Under the pieces are notes generated by a model, which was not told the origin of the DNA, ran no database searches, and was given only the letters and a program-made list of their open reading frames with translations. The position numbers and the translations under genes were made by a program. Below are positions 43,460 through 53,113 of a DNA stretch of 64,000 bases, piece by piece. The stretch's first letter is position 1. Every line of letters begins with the position of its first letter. Origin of the DNA: Paraburkholderia sp. Ac-20340 (lineage in GTDB: Bacteria > Pseudomonadota > Gammaproteobacteria > Burkholderiales > Burkholderiaceae); the NCBI RefSeq assembly GCF_017104965.1, contig NZ_JAAGPR010000011.1, positions 1-64,000 on the forward strand, in the 5' to 3' direction.

Positions 43460-45840
43460 GTGCCGGCAACCTGACGTCTACGCGCACCTTGACGTGCACG
43501 CTGCTGCGCACGCGCCGCCTGGCGGCGCGCTTCGGTGCGGGCCTCGCGGCCATCGCCGCGCTCTCGCTGAATGTGGCGATGGCGCAGGGCGCGCCCGCGA
43601 TTGCAGCTGCATCGGCTGCGCCTATGCCGGCCTCGGCCACGCAGGCCGCGCCGTCCAACGCCGCCCCGCAAGCCAGCGCCGAAAGCAACACCTACACCTA
43701 CCGCATTCCGCTGCTGCGCGATAACGCCGCGGCAGGCCTGTCCCTGCTCGGCGAGGACGCCTATGGCGGCATGGACTTCGGCCTGCGCCGCGACGAACGC
43801 GTGGTCAGCGCGAAGCTCGTGCTCGACTTCCGCTATTCGCCGACGCTGCTGCCCGCGCTCTCGCACCTCAACGTGCTGCTCAACAGCGTGGTGGGCGCGA
43901 CGATCCCGCTGCCCGAACCGGCACCGGCCGCATCCACGAACACCACGATCGACCTGCCGGTTTCGCTGCTCACCGAGTTCAATCATCTGAACCTGGAACT
44001 GATCGCCCATAGCAAGGCGAGCGACCAGGGCAACAATCCGCTCAGCGCCGATCTGTGGCTCAAGGCCGGCCCGGATAGCGCACTCGAATTGACGGTGGTG
44101 CCCGCAGCCGCGGCCAGCGATCTGTCGCAACTGCCCGCGCCGTTCTTCGACGCGCGCGACGTGCGCCGCGTGAATCTGCCCGTGGTGCTGCCGCGCGCGC
44201 CGGGCGGCACGCGTCTGGAATCGGCGGGCATCGTGACGTCGTGGCTGGGCGCGCAGGCGGGCTATCGCGGCTCGCATTTTTCCGCGAGCCTCGGCGCGTT
44301 GCCCGCGCACGGTCACGCCGTCGTGCTGGCCTCGCGCGACGAACTCGCAGGGCTCGGCCTGAGCGCGCTCACCGTCGATGGCCCGACGCTCGCGATCGTG
44401 CCCAATCCGAACGACCCGGCTGGCCGTTTGCTGCTCGTCACGGGCAGCGACGAAGAGCAGTTGCACACGGCGGCAACGGCACTGGCGCTGGGCGCGCGGA
44501 CGTTTTCGGGCTCGCAGGTGCGTATCGACGGCCCGGTTTCCGGCGCGCCGCGCAAGCCCTTCGACGCCCCGAACTGGCTGCCCAGCGACCGTCCGGTCGA
44601 ACTCGGCGAACTCCAGCCGGTGGATCGCTTCACGGTGCAGGGCCTGCGTCCCGGCGCGATCGACGTGGATCTGCATCTGCCGCCCGGACTGTTCGGCTTC
44701 GATAACAGCGGCGCGGTGCTGAATCTGCATTACCGCTACACGGCGCGGCCCGAGTCGGCGCGTTCGTCGCTGCATGTGCTGGCGGGCAATACGCCGATCC
44801 AGACACTCGCGCTGCCCGGCGACGCGTCGGACGGCCACGCCACGATGCGCATCCCGACCTATCTGCTGCCGCCGCTCACGACGCTGCAATTCGACTATCG
44901 CTACGAAGACGTCGCGAGCAAGGACAACTGGCAGGACGTGCCGAGCGGCCCGCTGCTCAGCGCCATCGATCCGACTTCGACCATCGATATCTCGCACTTG
45001 CCGCGTTACACGGCAATGCCGGATCTGCGTCTGTTCGGCGATGCGGGCTTTCCGTTCACGCGGCTGGCCGATCTGTCCGAAAGCGCGGTGATCCTGCCCG
45101 CGCAACCGGTCGCCGACGATTATTCGGCGTATCTGACGCTGATGGGCAGCATGGGCCAGGCCACCGGCTATCCGGTGCTGGGCGTGCGCGTGAGCAGTCC
45201 CGCGCAGGTGCTCAAGGACGACGCGCTGCGCGACAAGGATCTGCTCGTGCTGGCTTCGGGCGATAACCAGCCGGTGCTGAAGGCCTGGCACGACATGCTG
45301 CCGCGCGGCTTCTTCGGCCCGGTCAGCGCGCGCGCTCACACGCTGTCGACGTGGTGGGACAAGCTCACCGGCAGTCACGCCCAGGCGCAGCGCGACGCCG
45401 ATATCGCGGCGCTCTATCGCAGCGACGACCACGACGGCATGGTGGCCGGGCTCGAATCGCCGCTCGCGGGCGGCCGCAGCGTGGTGGTCATCTCGGCCAA
45501 TTCGCCGGCTGGGCTCGACGCGGTCGTGAGCGTGCTGCAGGCGCGCCGCTATCGCGCCAACGACTCGCTCAGCGGCAGCCTCGTGGTGGTGCACGACGGT
45601 CTGCTGACCACGCTGAATACGGATCAAAGCTATTTCATCGGCTCCCTGCCGCTGCGGCTGGGCATCGAGTGGTTCTTCGCGAGCCATATCGTGCTGCTGC
45701 TGTTCGCGACGCTCGGCAGCGTCGTGCTGATCGGCCTGCTGGGCGGCGTGCTGCTGCACCGGCGCGCGCTGAACCGGCTGGACCTGGCCATTCCCCAGAC
45801 ATCGCAACGTGAAGAAGGACGACGAGGTTCTCATGTTTAA
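43456..45840 (+). CDS. BcsB-like periplasmic subunit, divergent copy 1
   Basis: 794 residues from a GTG overlapping the bcsA stop. Signal peptide region ends ALSLNVAMAQ. Internal BcsB signatures are preserved (LAIVPNPNDPAGRLLLVTGS; GDAGFPFTRLADLSES), and a C-terminal membrane anchor (HIVLLLFATLGSVVLIGLLG) is present. The cysteine segments found in canonical BcsB and in the second copy are replaced: HSKASDQGNNPLSADLW instead of a CEDP-type segment, and SKDNWQDVPSG instead of GECRD. No cysteine is seen after the leader. It is probably a functional paralog with altered carbohydrate-binding or assembly properties. Confidence 0.93.
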   Translation: MSAGNLTSTRTLTCTLLRTRRLAARFGAGLAAIAALSLNVAMAQGAPAIAAASAAPMPASATQAAPSNAAPQASAESNTYTYRIPLLRDNAAAGLSLLGEDAYGGMDFGLRRDERVVSAKLVLDFRYSPTLLPALSHLNVLLNSVVGATIPLPEPAPAASTNTTIDLPVSLLTEFNHLNLELIAHSKASDQGNNPLSADLWLKAGPDSALELTVVPAAAASDLSQLPAPFFDARDVRRVNLPVVLPRAPGGTRLESAGIVTSWLGAQAGYRGSHFSASLGALPAHGHAVVLASRDELAGLGLSALTVDGPTLAIVPNPNDPAGRLLLVTGSDEEQLHTAATALALGARTFSGSQVRIDGPVSGAPRKPFDAPNWLPSDRPVELGELQPVDRFTVQGLRPGAIDVDLHLPPGLFGFDNSGAVLNLHYRYTARPESARSSLHVLAGNTPIQTLALPGDASDGHATMRIPTYLLPPLTTLQFDYRYEDVASKDNWQDVPSGPLLSAIDPTSTIDISHLPRYTAMPDLRLFGDAGFPFTRLADLSESAVILPAQPVADDYSAYLTLMGSMGQATGYPVLGVRVSSPAQVLKDDALRDKDLLVLASGDNQPVLKAWHDMLPRGFFGPVSARAHTLSTWWDKLTGSHAQAQRDADIAALYRSDDHDGMVAGLESPLAGGRSVVVISANSPAGLDAVVSVLQARRYRANDSLSGSLVVVHDGLLTTLNTDQSYFIGSLPLRLGIEWFFASHIVLLLFATLGSVVLIGLLGGVLLHRRALNRLDLAIPQTSQREEGRRGSHV

Positions 45841-48268
45841 AAGACGGCCTGACCTTTCCCGGGCACGCCTTGCGCGTCGCATGACCGTGCAGCCGGCGCT
45901 GCTGCTGGGCTGTGCCTGCCTCTGGGCATCGGTGACGCTGGCGGCACAGCCGGTCGCGGCAGGGAACGCCGATGCCGCGAAGAGCGCCGCGCCGCAGCCC
46001 GCTGCAGGCGCGAACGCACCGACCGTGGCGCCGGCAGCGGCAGGACCGACTTCGACCGTCACCTACACCTTGCGCCAGTTGGGCGCGCAATACGCGCTGA
46101 ATCTGCGTGGCGTCGATGGCAGCAACACGCTGCCGGTCGGCGTGCGCGACGACCAGGTCGTGAGCGGCGCGCGTCTGAATCTGCGCTACGCCTATTCGCC
46201 GGCGCTGTTGCCCGATCTCTCGCACATCAACGTGCTGGTCAACGATCAGGTGGCGGCGTCGATCGCGGTGCCCAAAGACACGGCCGGCGCGAGCCTGCAA
46301 CGCACCATCGCGCTGCCGCCGTATCTGTTCACCTCGAACAGCAAGTTGCGTCTGCAACTGATCGGCCACTACACCACGCAGTGCGAAGACCCGCTGCATT
46401 CGAGCCTGTGGGCCAACATCAGCAACGACAGCACGCTGAGCATCGATACCCAGCCGCTGCCGCAGGCCAACGATCTCGCGCGCCTGCCGATGCCGTTCTT
46501 CGACACGCACGACATCCGCCGCCTGAGCCTGCCGTTCGTGTTCGCGGGCAATCCCGATGCCGCTGCGCTGGAAGCCGCGGGTTCGGTGTCGTCGTGGTTC
46601 GGCGCGCTGGCGAACTATCGCGGCGCGGATTTCCCGGTCTCGCTGTCGACGGTGCCGCAGCAGGGCAACGCGATCGTGATCGTCGAAGGCGCGGATCAGG
46701 CCACGCTCGCGGGCGCGCCGCTGCAAGGTCCGACGCTCGCCATCGTCGCCAATCCGAACGATCCCAACGGCAAGCTGCTGCTCGTCATGGGCCGCGACGG
46801 CAAGGAACTCAAGCAGGCCGCCGACGCGCTCGTCACCGGCAGCCAGACGCTTTCCGGCCCGAGCGCGCTCATCACGCATTTCGCCGAAATCACGCCGCGC
46901 AAGCCTTACGACGCGCCACGCTGGCTACGTACCGACCGGCCGGTGTCGTTCGGTGAACTGATCGATGCGAAGCAGTTGAGCGTATCGGGCTATAGCCCCG
47001 ACCTCATCCGCATCAATACGCGCGTGCCGCCGGACCTGTTCGGCTGGCATGCGCCGAATGTGCCGATCGACCTGCATTACCGCTACACGCCGCAGCCGTA
47101 CATGGTGAATTCGTCGCTGCTCTTTAGCGTGAGCGACCAGTTCATGAAGTCGATTCCGCTGTTGCCGCTCGAACGCCTCGAAGGCGGCGCGAAGCTGCGC
47201 GCCGAAGTGCTGCCCGACAGCAGCCTGCCGCGCCAGGCGAAGCTGGAAGTGCCGCTGGAAACGCTGCTGCAGCCGAACACGCAGCTGCAGTTCCGCTACA
47301 TGTACGACTACATCAAGCAGGGCGAATGCCGCGACATCATCATCGATAACGTGCGCGGCGCGATCGATCCGGAATCGACGATCGATCTGTCGAAGTATCC
47401 GCACTACATCGCCATGCCTAACCTGGCGGCGTTCGCGCAGGCGGGTTTCCCGTTCACGCGCATGGCCGATCTCTCCGATACCGATGTCGTGCTCGGCGAG
47501 AACGCGGGCGTGCAGGAATACAGCGCGTATCTGTCCGTGATGGGCCGCATGGGCGATTCGACCGGCTATGCGGCGCGCGGTGTGACCGTGCTGCGCGGCC
47601 AGCGCATCGACGCGATGCCCGCGTCGAAGGACCTGCTGGTGATCGCCTCGGGCGCGGATCAGGCCTGGCTCAAGGACTGGGCGCAATACATGCCCGCCGC
47701 GTACGACCATGGCGCGCAGTTCTCGCTGTCCGATCTGCCGGGCCGCGTGCGCGGCTGGTTCCATTCGAATCCGCGTCTCGATGCCGCGCCGGGCAGCCTG
47801 CAGCTTTCGTGGACCGGGCCGGGCGTGAGCGCCGTGCTGGCCGGTTTCGAATCGCCGAAGGAGAAGGGCCGCAGCGTCGTCATGATGGTCAGCAATCAGC
47901 CTGAAGGCCTGAAGGATGCGGTTTCCGCGCTGCTGGGCGTGCCGAACTACGACAAGCAGCCGATCCAGGGCAGCCTCGTGTCGATTCGCGGCCAGGAAGT
48001 GGATTCGCTCGTGAGCGAGCACAGCTACTACGTGGGCCATCTGGGCATCTGGCGCGGCCTCGACTGGTGGCTCGCGTCGTTCGGGCTGTCGCTCGGCTGG
48101 CTGGCGAAGGTGCTGGGCATCGTCGCGCTGGTTGCGTTTGCGGCAGGGCTGTTCGGCTTCCTGCGCCGTCGTCAGGCGCGCCGCGACGCGCAGGCGCAGG
48201 CACGCCTGCAGGCCGCGCAGCGGGCGCAGCGCCAGATCGAACACGACGCGCAGCGCGAGCAACATTAA
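45833..48268 (+). CDS. bcsB: BcsB, cellulose synthase periplasmic subunit, canonical copy 2
   Basis: 811 residues starting MFKRRPDLSRARLARRMTVQ, overlapping the first copy by 8 bp, with GACGAGG upstream. Canonical features are HYTTQCEDPLHSSLWANIS, KQGECRDIIIDNVRGAIDP and AGFPFTRMADLSDTDVVLGE. The C-terminal amphipathic segment and membrane helix (SLGWLAKVLGIVALVAFAAG) are followed by a long charged, coiled tail (about 40 residues) not present in copy 1. It forms the periplasmic guide for the glucan with BcsA. Its sister upstream is a diverged duplicate. Confidence 0.95.
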   Translation: MFKRRPDLSRARLARRMTVQPALLLGCACLWASVTLAAQPVAAGNADAAKSAAPQPAAGANAPTVAPAAAGPTSTVTYTLRQLGAQYALNLRGVDGSNTLPVGVRDDQVVSGARLNLRYAYSPALLPDLSHINVLVNDQVAASIAVPKDTAGASLQRTIALPPYLFTSNSKLRLQLIGHYTTQCEDPLHSSLWANISNDSTLSIDTQPLPQANDLARLPMPFFDTHDIRRLSLPFVFAGNPDAAALEAAGSVSSWFGALANYRGADFPVSLSTVPQQGNAIVIVEGADQATLAGAPLQGPTLAIVANPNDPNGKLLLVMGRDGKELKQAADALVTGSQTLSGPSALITHFAEITPRKPYDAPRWLRTDRPVSFGELIDAKQLSVSGYSPDLIRINTRVPPDLFGWHAPNVPIDLHYRYTPQPYMVNSSLLFSVSDQFMKSIPLLPLERLEGGAKLRAEVLPDSSLPRQAKLEVPLETLLQPNTQLQFRYMYDYIKQGECRDIIIDNVRGAIDPESTIDLSKYPHYIAMPNLAAFAQAGFPFTRMADLSDTDVVLGENAGVQEYSAYLSVMGRMGDSTGYAARGVTVLRGQRIDAMPASKDLLVIASGADQAWLKDWAQYMPAAYDHGAQFSLSDLPGRVRGWFHSNPRLDAAPGSLQLSWTGPGVSAVLAGFESPKEKGRSVVMMVSNQPEGLKDAVSALLGVPNYDKQPIQGSLVSIRGQEVDSLVSEHSYYVGHLGIWRGLDWWLASFGLSLGWLAKVLGIVALVAFAAGLFGFLRRRQARRDAQAQARLQAAQRAQRQIEHDAQREQH

Positions 48269-48286
48269 TCAGGACAGGAAACGTTC

Positions 48287-51200
48287 ATGCTAGTCAGCCG
48301 CAGCCAGGCCTGCATTCTGGGTTTGTTGCTCACCTCGGCCAGCCACCCCGCGTGGGCGCAGGACGCCACCTCCAGAATGCTGCTGGAGCAGGGCCGCTAT
48401 TGGCAGGCGCACGACAAGCCCGAGCTGGCCGCGCAATCCTGGCAGAAGCTGCTTTCGACCGATCCGAAGCAGCCCGAAGGTCTTTACGGCATGGGTTTGA
48501 TCGCGGTCGGCAAGCGGCAGTTTGCGGCTGCGGGCGATTACCTCGCGAAGCTGCGTGCGTCGGCGCCGGATAGCCGCTTCGTGCCGCTGCTCGAACAGGA
48601 TATTCGTCTCGGGCAGGAGCCCGGCAAGTCGACGCTCGCCAAGGCGCGGCAGATGGCGCAGGACGCCGTCAACCAGAACGACCCGAAGGGGCTCGCCGCC
48701 GCCATCGCGCAATACAACAAGGCGCTGGGCGGCAAGCCGCCGCAAGGCACGGTGGCGCGCGAGTACTACACCTATCTGGGCTATACCGAAGGCGGTACGG
48801 ATCAGGGCATTCAGGGCCTCGAGCGCCTGAACACCGAAACGCCCAACGACCCGTACACCATGCTGGCGCTGGCCCAGCATCAGGTGCGCGACGAGCGCGA
48901 TCGCGCGGCGGGCGTGGCCTTGCTGGAAAAGCTGGCGGCGCGCCCGGACATCGGCGGTGCGGCCACGGAAGCGTGGCGATCGGTGCTCACGTGGGTCGCG
49001 CCCACGGCAAAAAATCGTTCGTGGTTCGAGGACTATCTCAAGCTGCACCCGGACGACGACGAAATCCGTCATCAGATGACCTCGCCGCGCGCGGCCGGCA
49101 CGCCGGGTTCGGCGCCGCCCGTGCCGGTCATGGACCCGCGTCTGCCGCGCGGTTTCGCGGCCTTCAAGGCGGGCGACATCACCACGGCCGAGCGCTCCTT
49201 CAGCGACGTGCTCGCCGATAAACCCAACGACACCGACGCGCTGGGCGGCCTCGGCCTCGTGCGTATGCAACAGGGCGACCTGGCGCAGGCGCAGACGCTG
49301 CTTTCGCGCGCCGCCTCGCGGCCGGGCGCGGGCGCGAACTGGAGCCGGGCGCTGGCTTCCGCGCGTTACTGGCTGCTGGTGAACCAGGCCGAAGGCGCGC
49401 AGAGCGTGGGCGACTACGCCACCGCGCGCCGCGATCTCGATCAGGCGCTGCGCATGGACCCGGCCGAGCCGGGCGGGCGCAACGCCTCGGCACGTCTTTA
49501 CGCCACCCAGGGCGATCTGCCGCGCGCGGAAAAACTCTACCGCGACGTGCTCGCCACGAGCCCGAACAACCGCGAGGCCGTGAGCGGTCTCGTCGATATC
49601 CTCGCCGAGACCGGGCGCGCCGAAGAAGCGCAGAAGTGGATAGACGGCATGACGCCCGAGCAGCAGGCGGGCATCGGCGGGCTCGATCGTCTGCGTGCGG
49701 CCGTGGCCTCGGGGCGTGCCGACGCCGCCGAACAGCGCGGCGATCTCGACGCGGCGCGCCGCATCCTCGAAGACGCGCAGCACACCGACCCGGACAATCC
49801 GTGGATTCGTCTGGAGCTGGCGCGTTTCGAACTCAAGCAAGGTCACGCCGATCAGGCGCGCGAACTGGTCGACGGCCTGCTGGCCTCGAACCCGGACAAC
49901 CCCGACGCCCTCTACGCCAGCGCTCTGCTCGCGATGCAGATGGGCGACTGGTCGCGCGCGCAGGACACGATGGCGCGCATCCCGGCGAGCGCGCGCACGC
50001 CGAATATGGTCGCCACCGCGCAGCAGATCGACTTTCAGGCGGTCGCGGCGCAAGCCTCGCAACTGGCGCACGACGGTAACCTCGACGACGCGCGCAATAT
50101 GCTCGCGCGCCTGGAAACGTCGGCGGGCAAAGACCCGGCGCGCGTGAGCGCGCTGGCGCAGGCTTATGTCGATGCCGGCAACCTGCCGCGCGCGATGAGT
50201 CTGATGCACGGCCTGATGCCCAACGGCGTGAAGGGCAGCGGCCCGGACGTGCAACTGGCCTACGCGAGCCTGCTGCTCAAGACCGGGCAGAACGTGCAGG
50301 CGCGCGACGTGATGCGCGGCCTCGAATCGCAGACGCTGACCGCCGATCAACGCCGTCAGCTCGACGATCTCGATTACCTCTACGCCGTGCGGCTGGCCGA
50401 ACAGCAGCGCCAGCAAGGCGATCTGGCGACGGCTTACGACACGCTCGCGCCGGTGCTCGCGAAGCGTCCGAACGACAGCCTCGCCAATGCCGCACTCGCG
50501 CGCATGTATGCCGCCGACGGCCAGTACGATCACGCGCTCGCGCTGTATCAGAAGGCGCTGTCGAACGACCCGGACAACCCTGGCTTGCAGCTTGGCGTGG
50601 CGATGGCGGCGGTCCAGGCCGGCAAGGGCGGCGTGGCCGATGCGGCTTTGAAGCAGGCGGTCGCCAAGGCGCCGAACGACCCGGACGTGCTGGCGGGCGC
50701 GGCGCGCATCTACGTGATGCAGGGCAAGATCCGCGAGGCCCAGGCGCTGCTCGAAACGGCGATCGCGGCGAAGGAAAAGCGCATGGGCGTGAATGCGCAG
50801 AGCGTTCACGTGGCAGGCAATCCGTTCGTTCACGACGACGCGGATACCCGTCTCGCGGCGCGCGACAAGCGCCGTGCCGCTGCGGCGGCGCTGGCGCTTC
50901 AGGATCAGGCGGGCGTGACGACGGATACGGCGGCCGCGCCTGCGACGGCCTCCGGCTCCGCTTCTGCTTCGGCATTGAACACGCCAGTGGCCGGCACTAC
51001 GACGGCTTCGCGCGAACGCGCTCCGGCGCGCACCGCCGCGCTGCCCTCGGTCGCAGGCACGCCGATCGGCGCGCAGGCGCTCGCCGATACCGTCACGGCA
51101 ACCGAGCCCTCGGACGGCACGATTTCGCTCGACGACATGCGCGACGAACTCGACGACATCCGCTCGCAGCGCTCGCCGCAAGTGCGTGGCGGCCTGATCG

Positions 51201-52336
51201 TCTCGACGAATAACAGCGCGGGCGGCCTGTCGCAACTGACCGACGTGCAGCAGCCGATGGAAGTGCTGATTCCCGCCGGCAACGGCAAGCTCTCGCTGCG
51301 CGTGACGCCGGTGGAACTGAACAGCGGCACGCTCGGCACCGATGCCTACAGCAGCAGCCAGTTCGGCGGCGGCCCGGCAGCGGCGCTGGCGCAGCAAAAC
51401 AGCGAGGTTCCGGCGCCAGCTTCGCAGAACGCACGCGGCGTGGGCCTGGGCGTGGGCTATGAAATCCACAACTGGAGCGTCGATGTCGGCACCACGCCGT
51501 TGGGCTTCCAGTACACCGACATCGTCGGCGGCGTGACCTACAAGAGCGCCATCAACGCGGCGCAGGGCAGCTGGTTCAACGCGGGCGTGTCGCGCCGCGC
51601 CGTGACCGACAGCATCACCTCGTTCGCCGGGACCAGCGACGCGCGCACCGGCGTGAGCTGGGGCGGCGTCACCTCCAACGGCGTGCATGGCGCGATTGGC
51701 GTCGACACCCAGCAATTCGGCTATTACGGCTACGGCTCCGTGAAGTATCTGGACGGCCACAACGTCCAGTCGAACGAAGGCGCCGAAGTGGGCGGCGGCA
51801 CCTACTGGTATCTGCATCGCAGCGCCAACAGCATGCTGACCGCGGGCCTGAATCTGAGCGGCGAGTTCTATCGTCACAACGAGAACAACTTCACCTACGG
51901 CAACGGCGGCTATTTCAGCCCGCAGCGTTACTACGCTTTCACCGTGCCGGTCACGTGGGCGCAGCGTTCGGATCGCTGGACCTACAAGCTGCAAGGGTCC
52001 GCCGGTCTGCAGTATTTCCATCAATCGGCCGCGCCGTATTTCCCGACCAATGCCGCGTTGCAGTCGGCGGCGGTCACGGCGGCGTCGTCGCTGGGCTTGA
52101 GCGATGGCGCGATCCACCCGGCGCAGTCGTCGACGGGCATCGGCTATAACCTGCTCGCCACCGCCGAGTACCGCTTCAGCAACCATCTGACGGGCGGGGC
52201 ATCGGTGGGCGCGAACAATTCGTCGAGCTATCGCCAGTGGGTGGCGGGCCTGTATCTGCGCTTCAGCTTCGCGCCGCAGACGCGGTCGCTCGATATGCCG
52301 GTCATGCCTTATCAATCGCATTACAGCGATCAGTGA
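48287..52336 (+). CDS. bcsC: BcsC, TPR and outer-membrane barrel cellulose export protein
   Basis: 1349 residues. Signal peptide ends SHPAWAQD. About 16-20 TPR-like helical repeats (for example ARRDLDQALRMDPAEPGGRN) span residues 30 to 830. An Ala/Ser/Thr-rich linker follows, then a C-terminal barrel (about 1000-1349) that starts near QVRGGLIVSTNNSAGGLSQL and ends AGLYLRFSFAPQTRSLDMPV. It forms the outer-membrane exit pore and binds the peptidoglycan-spanning solenoid. Length is normal for the family. bcsZ, which normally precedes it, is absent. Confidence 0.95.
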   Translation: MLVSRSQACILGLLLTSASHPAWAQDATSRMLLEQGRYWQAHDKPELAAQSWQKLLSTDPKQPEGLYGMGLIAVGKRQFAAAGDYLAKLRASAPDSRFVPLLEQDIRLGQEPGKSTLAKARQMAQDAVNQNDPKGLAAAIAQYNKALGGKPPQGTVAREYYTYLGYTEGGTDQGIQGLERLNTETPNDPYTMLALAQHQVRDERDRAAGVALLEKLAARPDIGGAATEAWRSVLTWVAPTAKNRSWFEDYLKLHPDDDEIRHQMTSPRAAGTPGSAPPVPVMDPRLPRGFAAFKAGDITTAERSFSDVLADKPNDTDALGGLGLVRMQQGDLAQAQTLLSRAASRPGAGANWSRALASARYWLLVNQAEGAQSVGDYATARRDLDQALRMDPAEPGGRNASARLYATQGDLPRAEKLYRDVLATSPNNREAVSGLVDILAETGRAEEAQKWIDGMTPEQQAGIGGLDRLRAAVASGRADAAEQRGDLDAARRILEDAQHTDPDNPWIRLELARFELKQGHADQARELVDGLLASNPDNPDALYASALLAMQMGDWSRAQDTMARIPASARTPNMVATAQQIDFQAVAAQASQLAHDGNLDDARNMLARLETSAGKDPARVSALAQAYVDAGNLPRAMSLMHGLMPNGVKGSGPDVQLAYASLLLKTGQNVQARDVMRGLESQTLTADQRRQLDDLDYLYAVRLAEQQRQQGDLATAYDTLAPVLAKRPNDSLANAALARMYAADGQYDHALALYQKALSNDPDNPGLQLGVAMAAVQAGKGGVADAALKQAVAKAPNDPDVLAGAARIYVMQGKIREAQALLETAIAAKEKRMGVNAQSVHVAGNPFVHDDADTRLAARDKRRAAAAALALQDQAGVTTDTAAAPATASGSASASALNTPVAGTTTASRERAPARTAALPSVAGTPIGAQALADTVTATEPSDGTISLDDMRDELDDIRSQRSPQVRGGLIVSTNNSAGGLSQLTDVQQPMEVLIPAGNGKLSLRVTPVELNSGTLGTDAYSSSQFGGGPAAALAQQNSEVPAPASQNARGVGLGVGYEIHNWSVDVGTTPLGFQYTDIVGGVTYKSAINAAQGSWFNAGVSRRAVTDSITSFAGTSDARTGVSWGGVTSNGVHGAIGVDTQQFGYYGYGSVKYLDGHNVQSNEGAEVGGGTYWYLHRSANSMLTAGLNLSGEFYRHNENNFTYGNGGYFSPQRYYAFTVPVTWAQRSDRWTYKLQGSAGLQYFHQSAAPYFPTNAALQSAAVTAASSLGLSDGAIHPAQSSTGIGYNLLATAEYRFSNHLTGGASVGANNSSSYRQWVAGLYLRFSFAPQTRSLDMPVMPYQSHYSDQ

Positions 52337-52378
52337 CGCCATCGCGCTCACCGGTCGTTTTTCAGGAGTAGAAGAGTC

Positions 52379-53029
52379 ATGCTTGCTTCCGTACTCGCGG
52401 GTATCAGCATTCTCATGATCGGCGATAGCCATCTGAGCGAGCCGGGTTACCTCATCGACACCTTGCAGGACCAGCTGGTCGCGGTCGGCGCGCACGTGCA
52501 CACCTATGGCGTGTGCGGCAGCACGCCGGGCGACTGGGTGAAGTCGGTGGCGGGCACGTGCGGCGGCGCGCAGCGCACCGACAAGGCGCCGCTCGTCGTC
52601 GATCACAGCGCGAAGACGCAGCCGATCGATCAGTTGATCGCCGCGAACAAGGCGAATCTCGTGATCATCGTCGAAGGCGACACCATCGGCGGATACGGCA
52701 AGGACGACTTCCCGAAGGCCTGGGCCTGGCAGCAGGTCACGGCGCTCACGCAGAGCCTCGCGGCGAACAAGACGGCCTGCGTGTGGGTCGGCCCGGTGTG
52801 GGGCACCGAAGGCGGCAAGTATCAGAAGACCTTCACGCGCGTGAAGCAGCTTTCGTCGTTCCTCGCGAACAATGTGGCGCCGTGCCAGTACATCGATTCG
52901 CTGACGTTTTCGAAGCCGGGCGAATGGGCGACCGTCGACGGCCAGCATTTGACGACCAACGGCTACAAGCTGTGGGGCACGGACATCATGAAAGCGCTGG
53001 TCAAACTGCCGAACGTGCCGAAAAAGTAA
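52379..53029 (+). CDS. Small SGNH/GDSL hydrolase-like protein, WssF-like, copy 1
   Basis: 216 residues starting MLASVLAGISILMIGDSHLS, with an AGGAG ribosome site. The GDSH nucleophile motif lies only 16 residues from the start, leaving no room for a signal peptide. Later blocks are VEGDTIGGYG and a DxxH-type motif in DGQHLTTNGY. It corresponds by position to WssF of the Pseudomonas acetylated-cellulose operon, whose family supplies or transfers acyl groups. Directly followed by a paralog, 84 bp apart. Cytoplasmic or membrane-associated location is inferred from the missing leader. Confidence 0.85.
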   Translation: MLASVLAGISILMIGDSHLSEPGYLIDTLQDQLVAVGAHVHTYGVCGSTPGDWVKSVAGTCGGAQRTDKAPLVVDHSAKTQPIDQLIAANKANLVIIVEGDTIGGYGKDDFPKAWAWQQVTALTQSLAANKTACVWVGPVWGTEGGKYQKTFTRVKQLSSFLANNVAPCQYIDSLTFSKPGEWATVDGQHLTTNGYKLWGTDIMKALVKLPNVPKK

Positions 53030-53113
53030 GCGCGCCGTTGCTGTGCGCGTGAGGGAACGCCGTTCCCGATCTTTCAAAATCGATGTCCGGCCAGGCCGGA
53101 CCAGGAGTGTCGT

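Noticed and set aside
43300..46062. 920-codon open frame antisense to the first bcsB
   Set aside because: Same cause; the sense strand encodes a clear BcsB with overlapping start and stop codons.
53044..53070. GGGAACG-CCGTTCCC dyad between the two SGNH genes as a terminator
   Set aside because: Short stem and only a weak pyrimidine run; the genes are probably co-transcribed.
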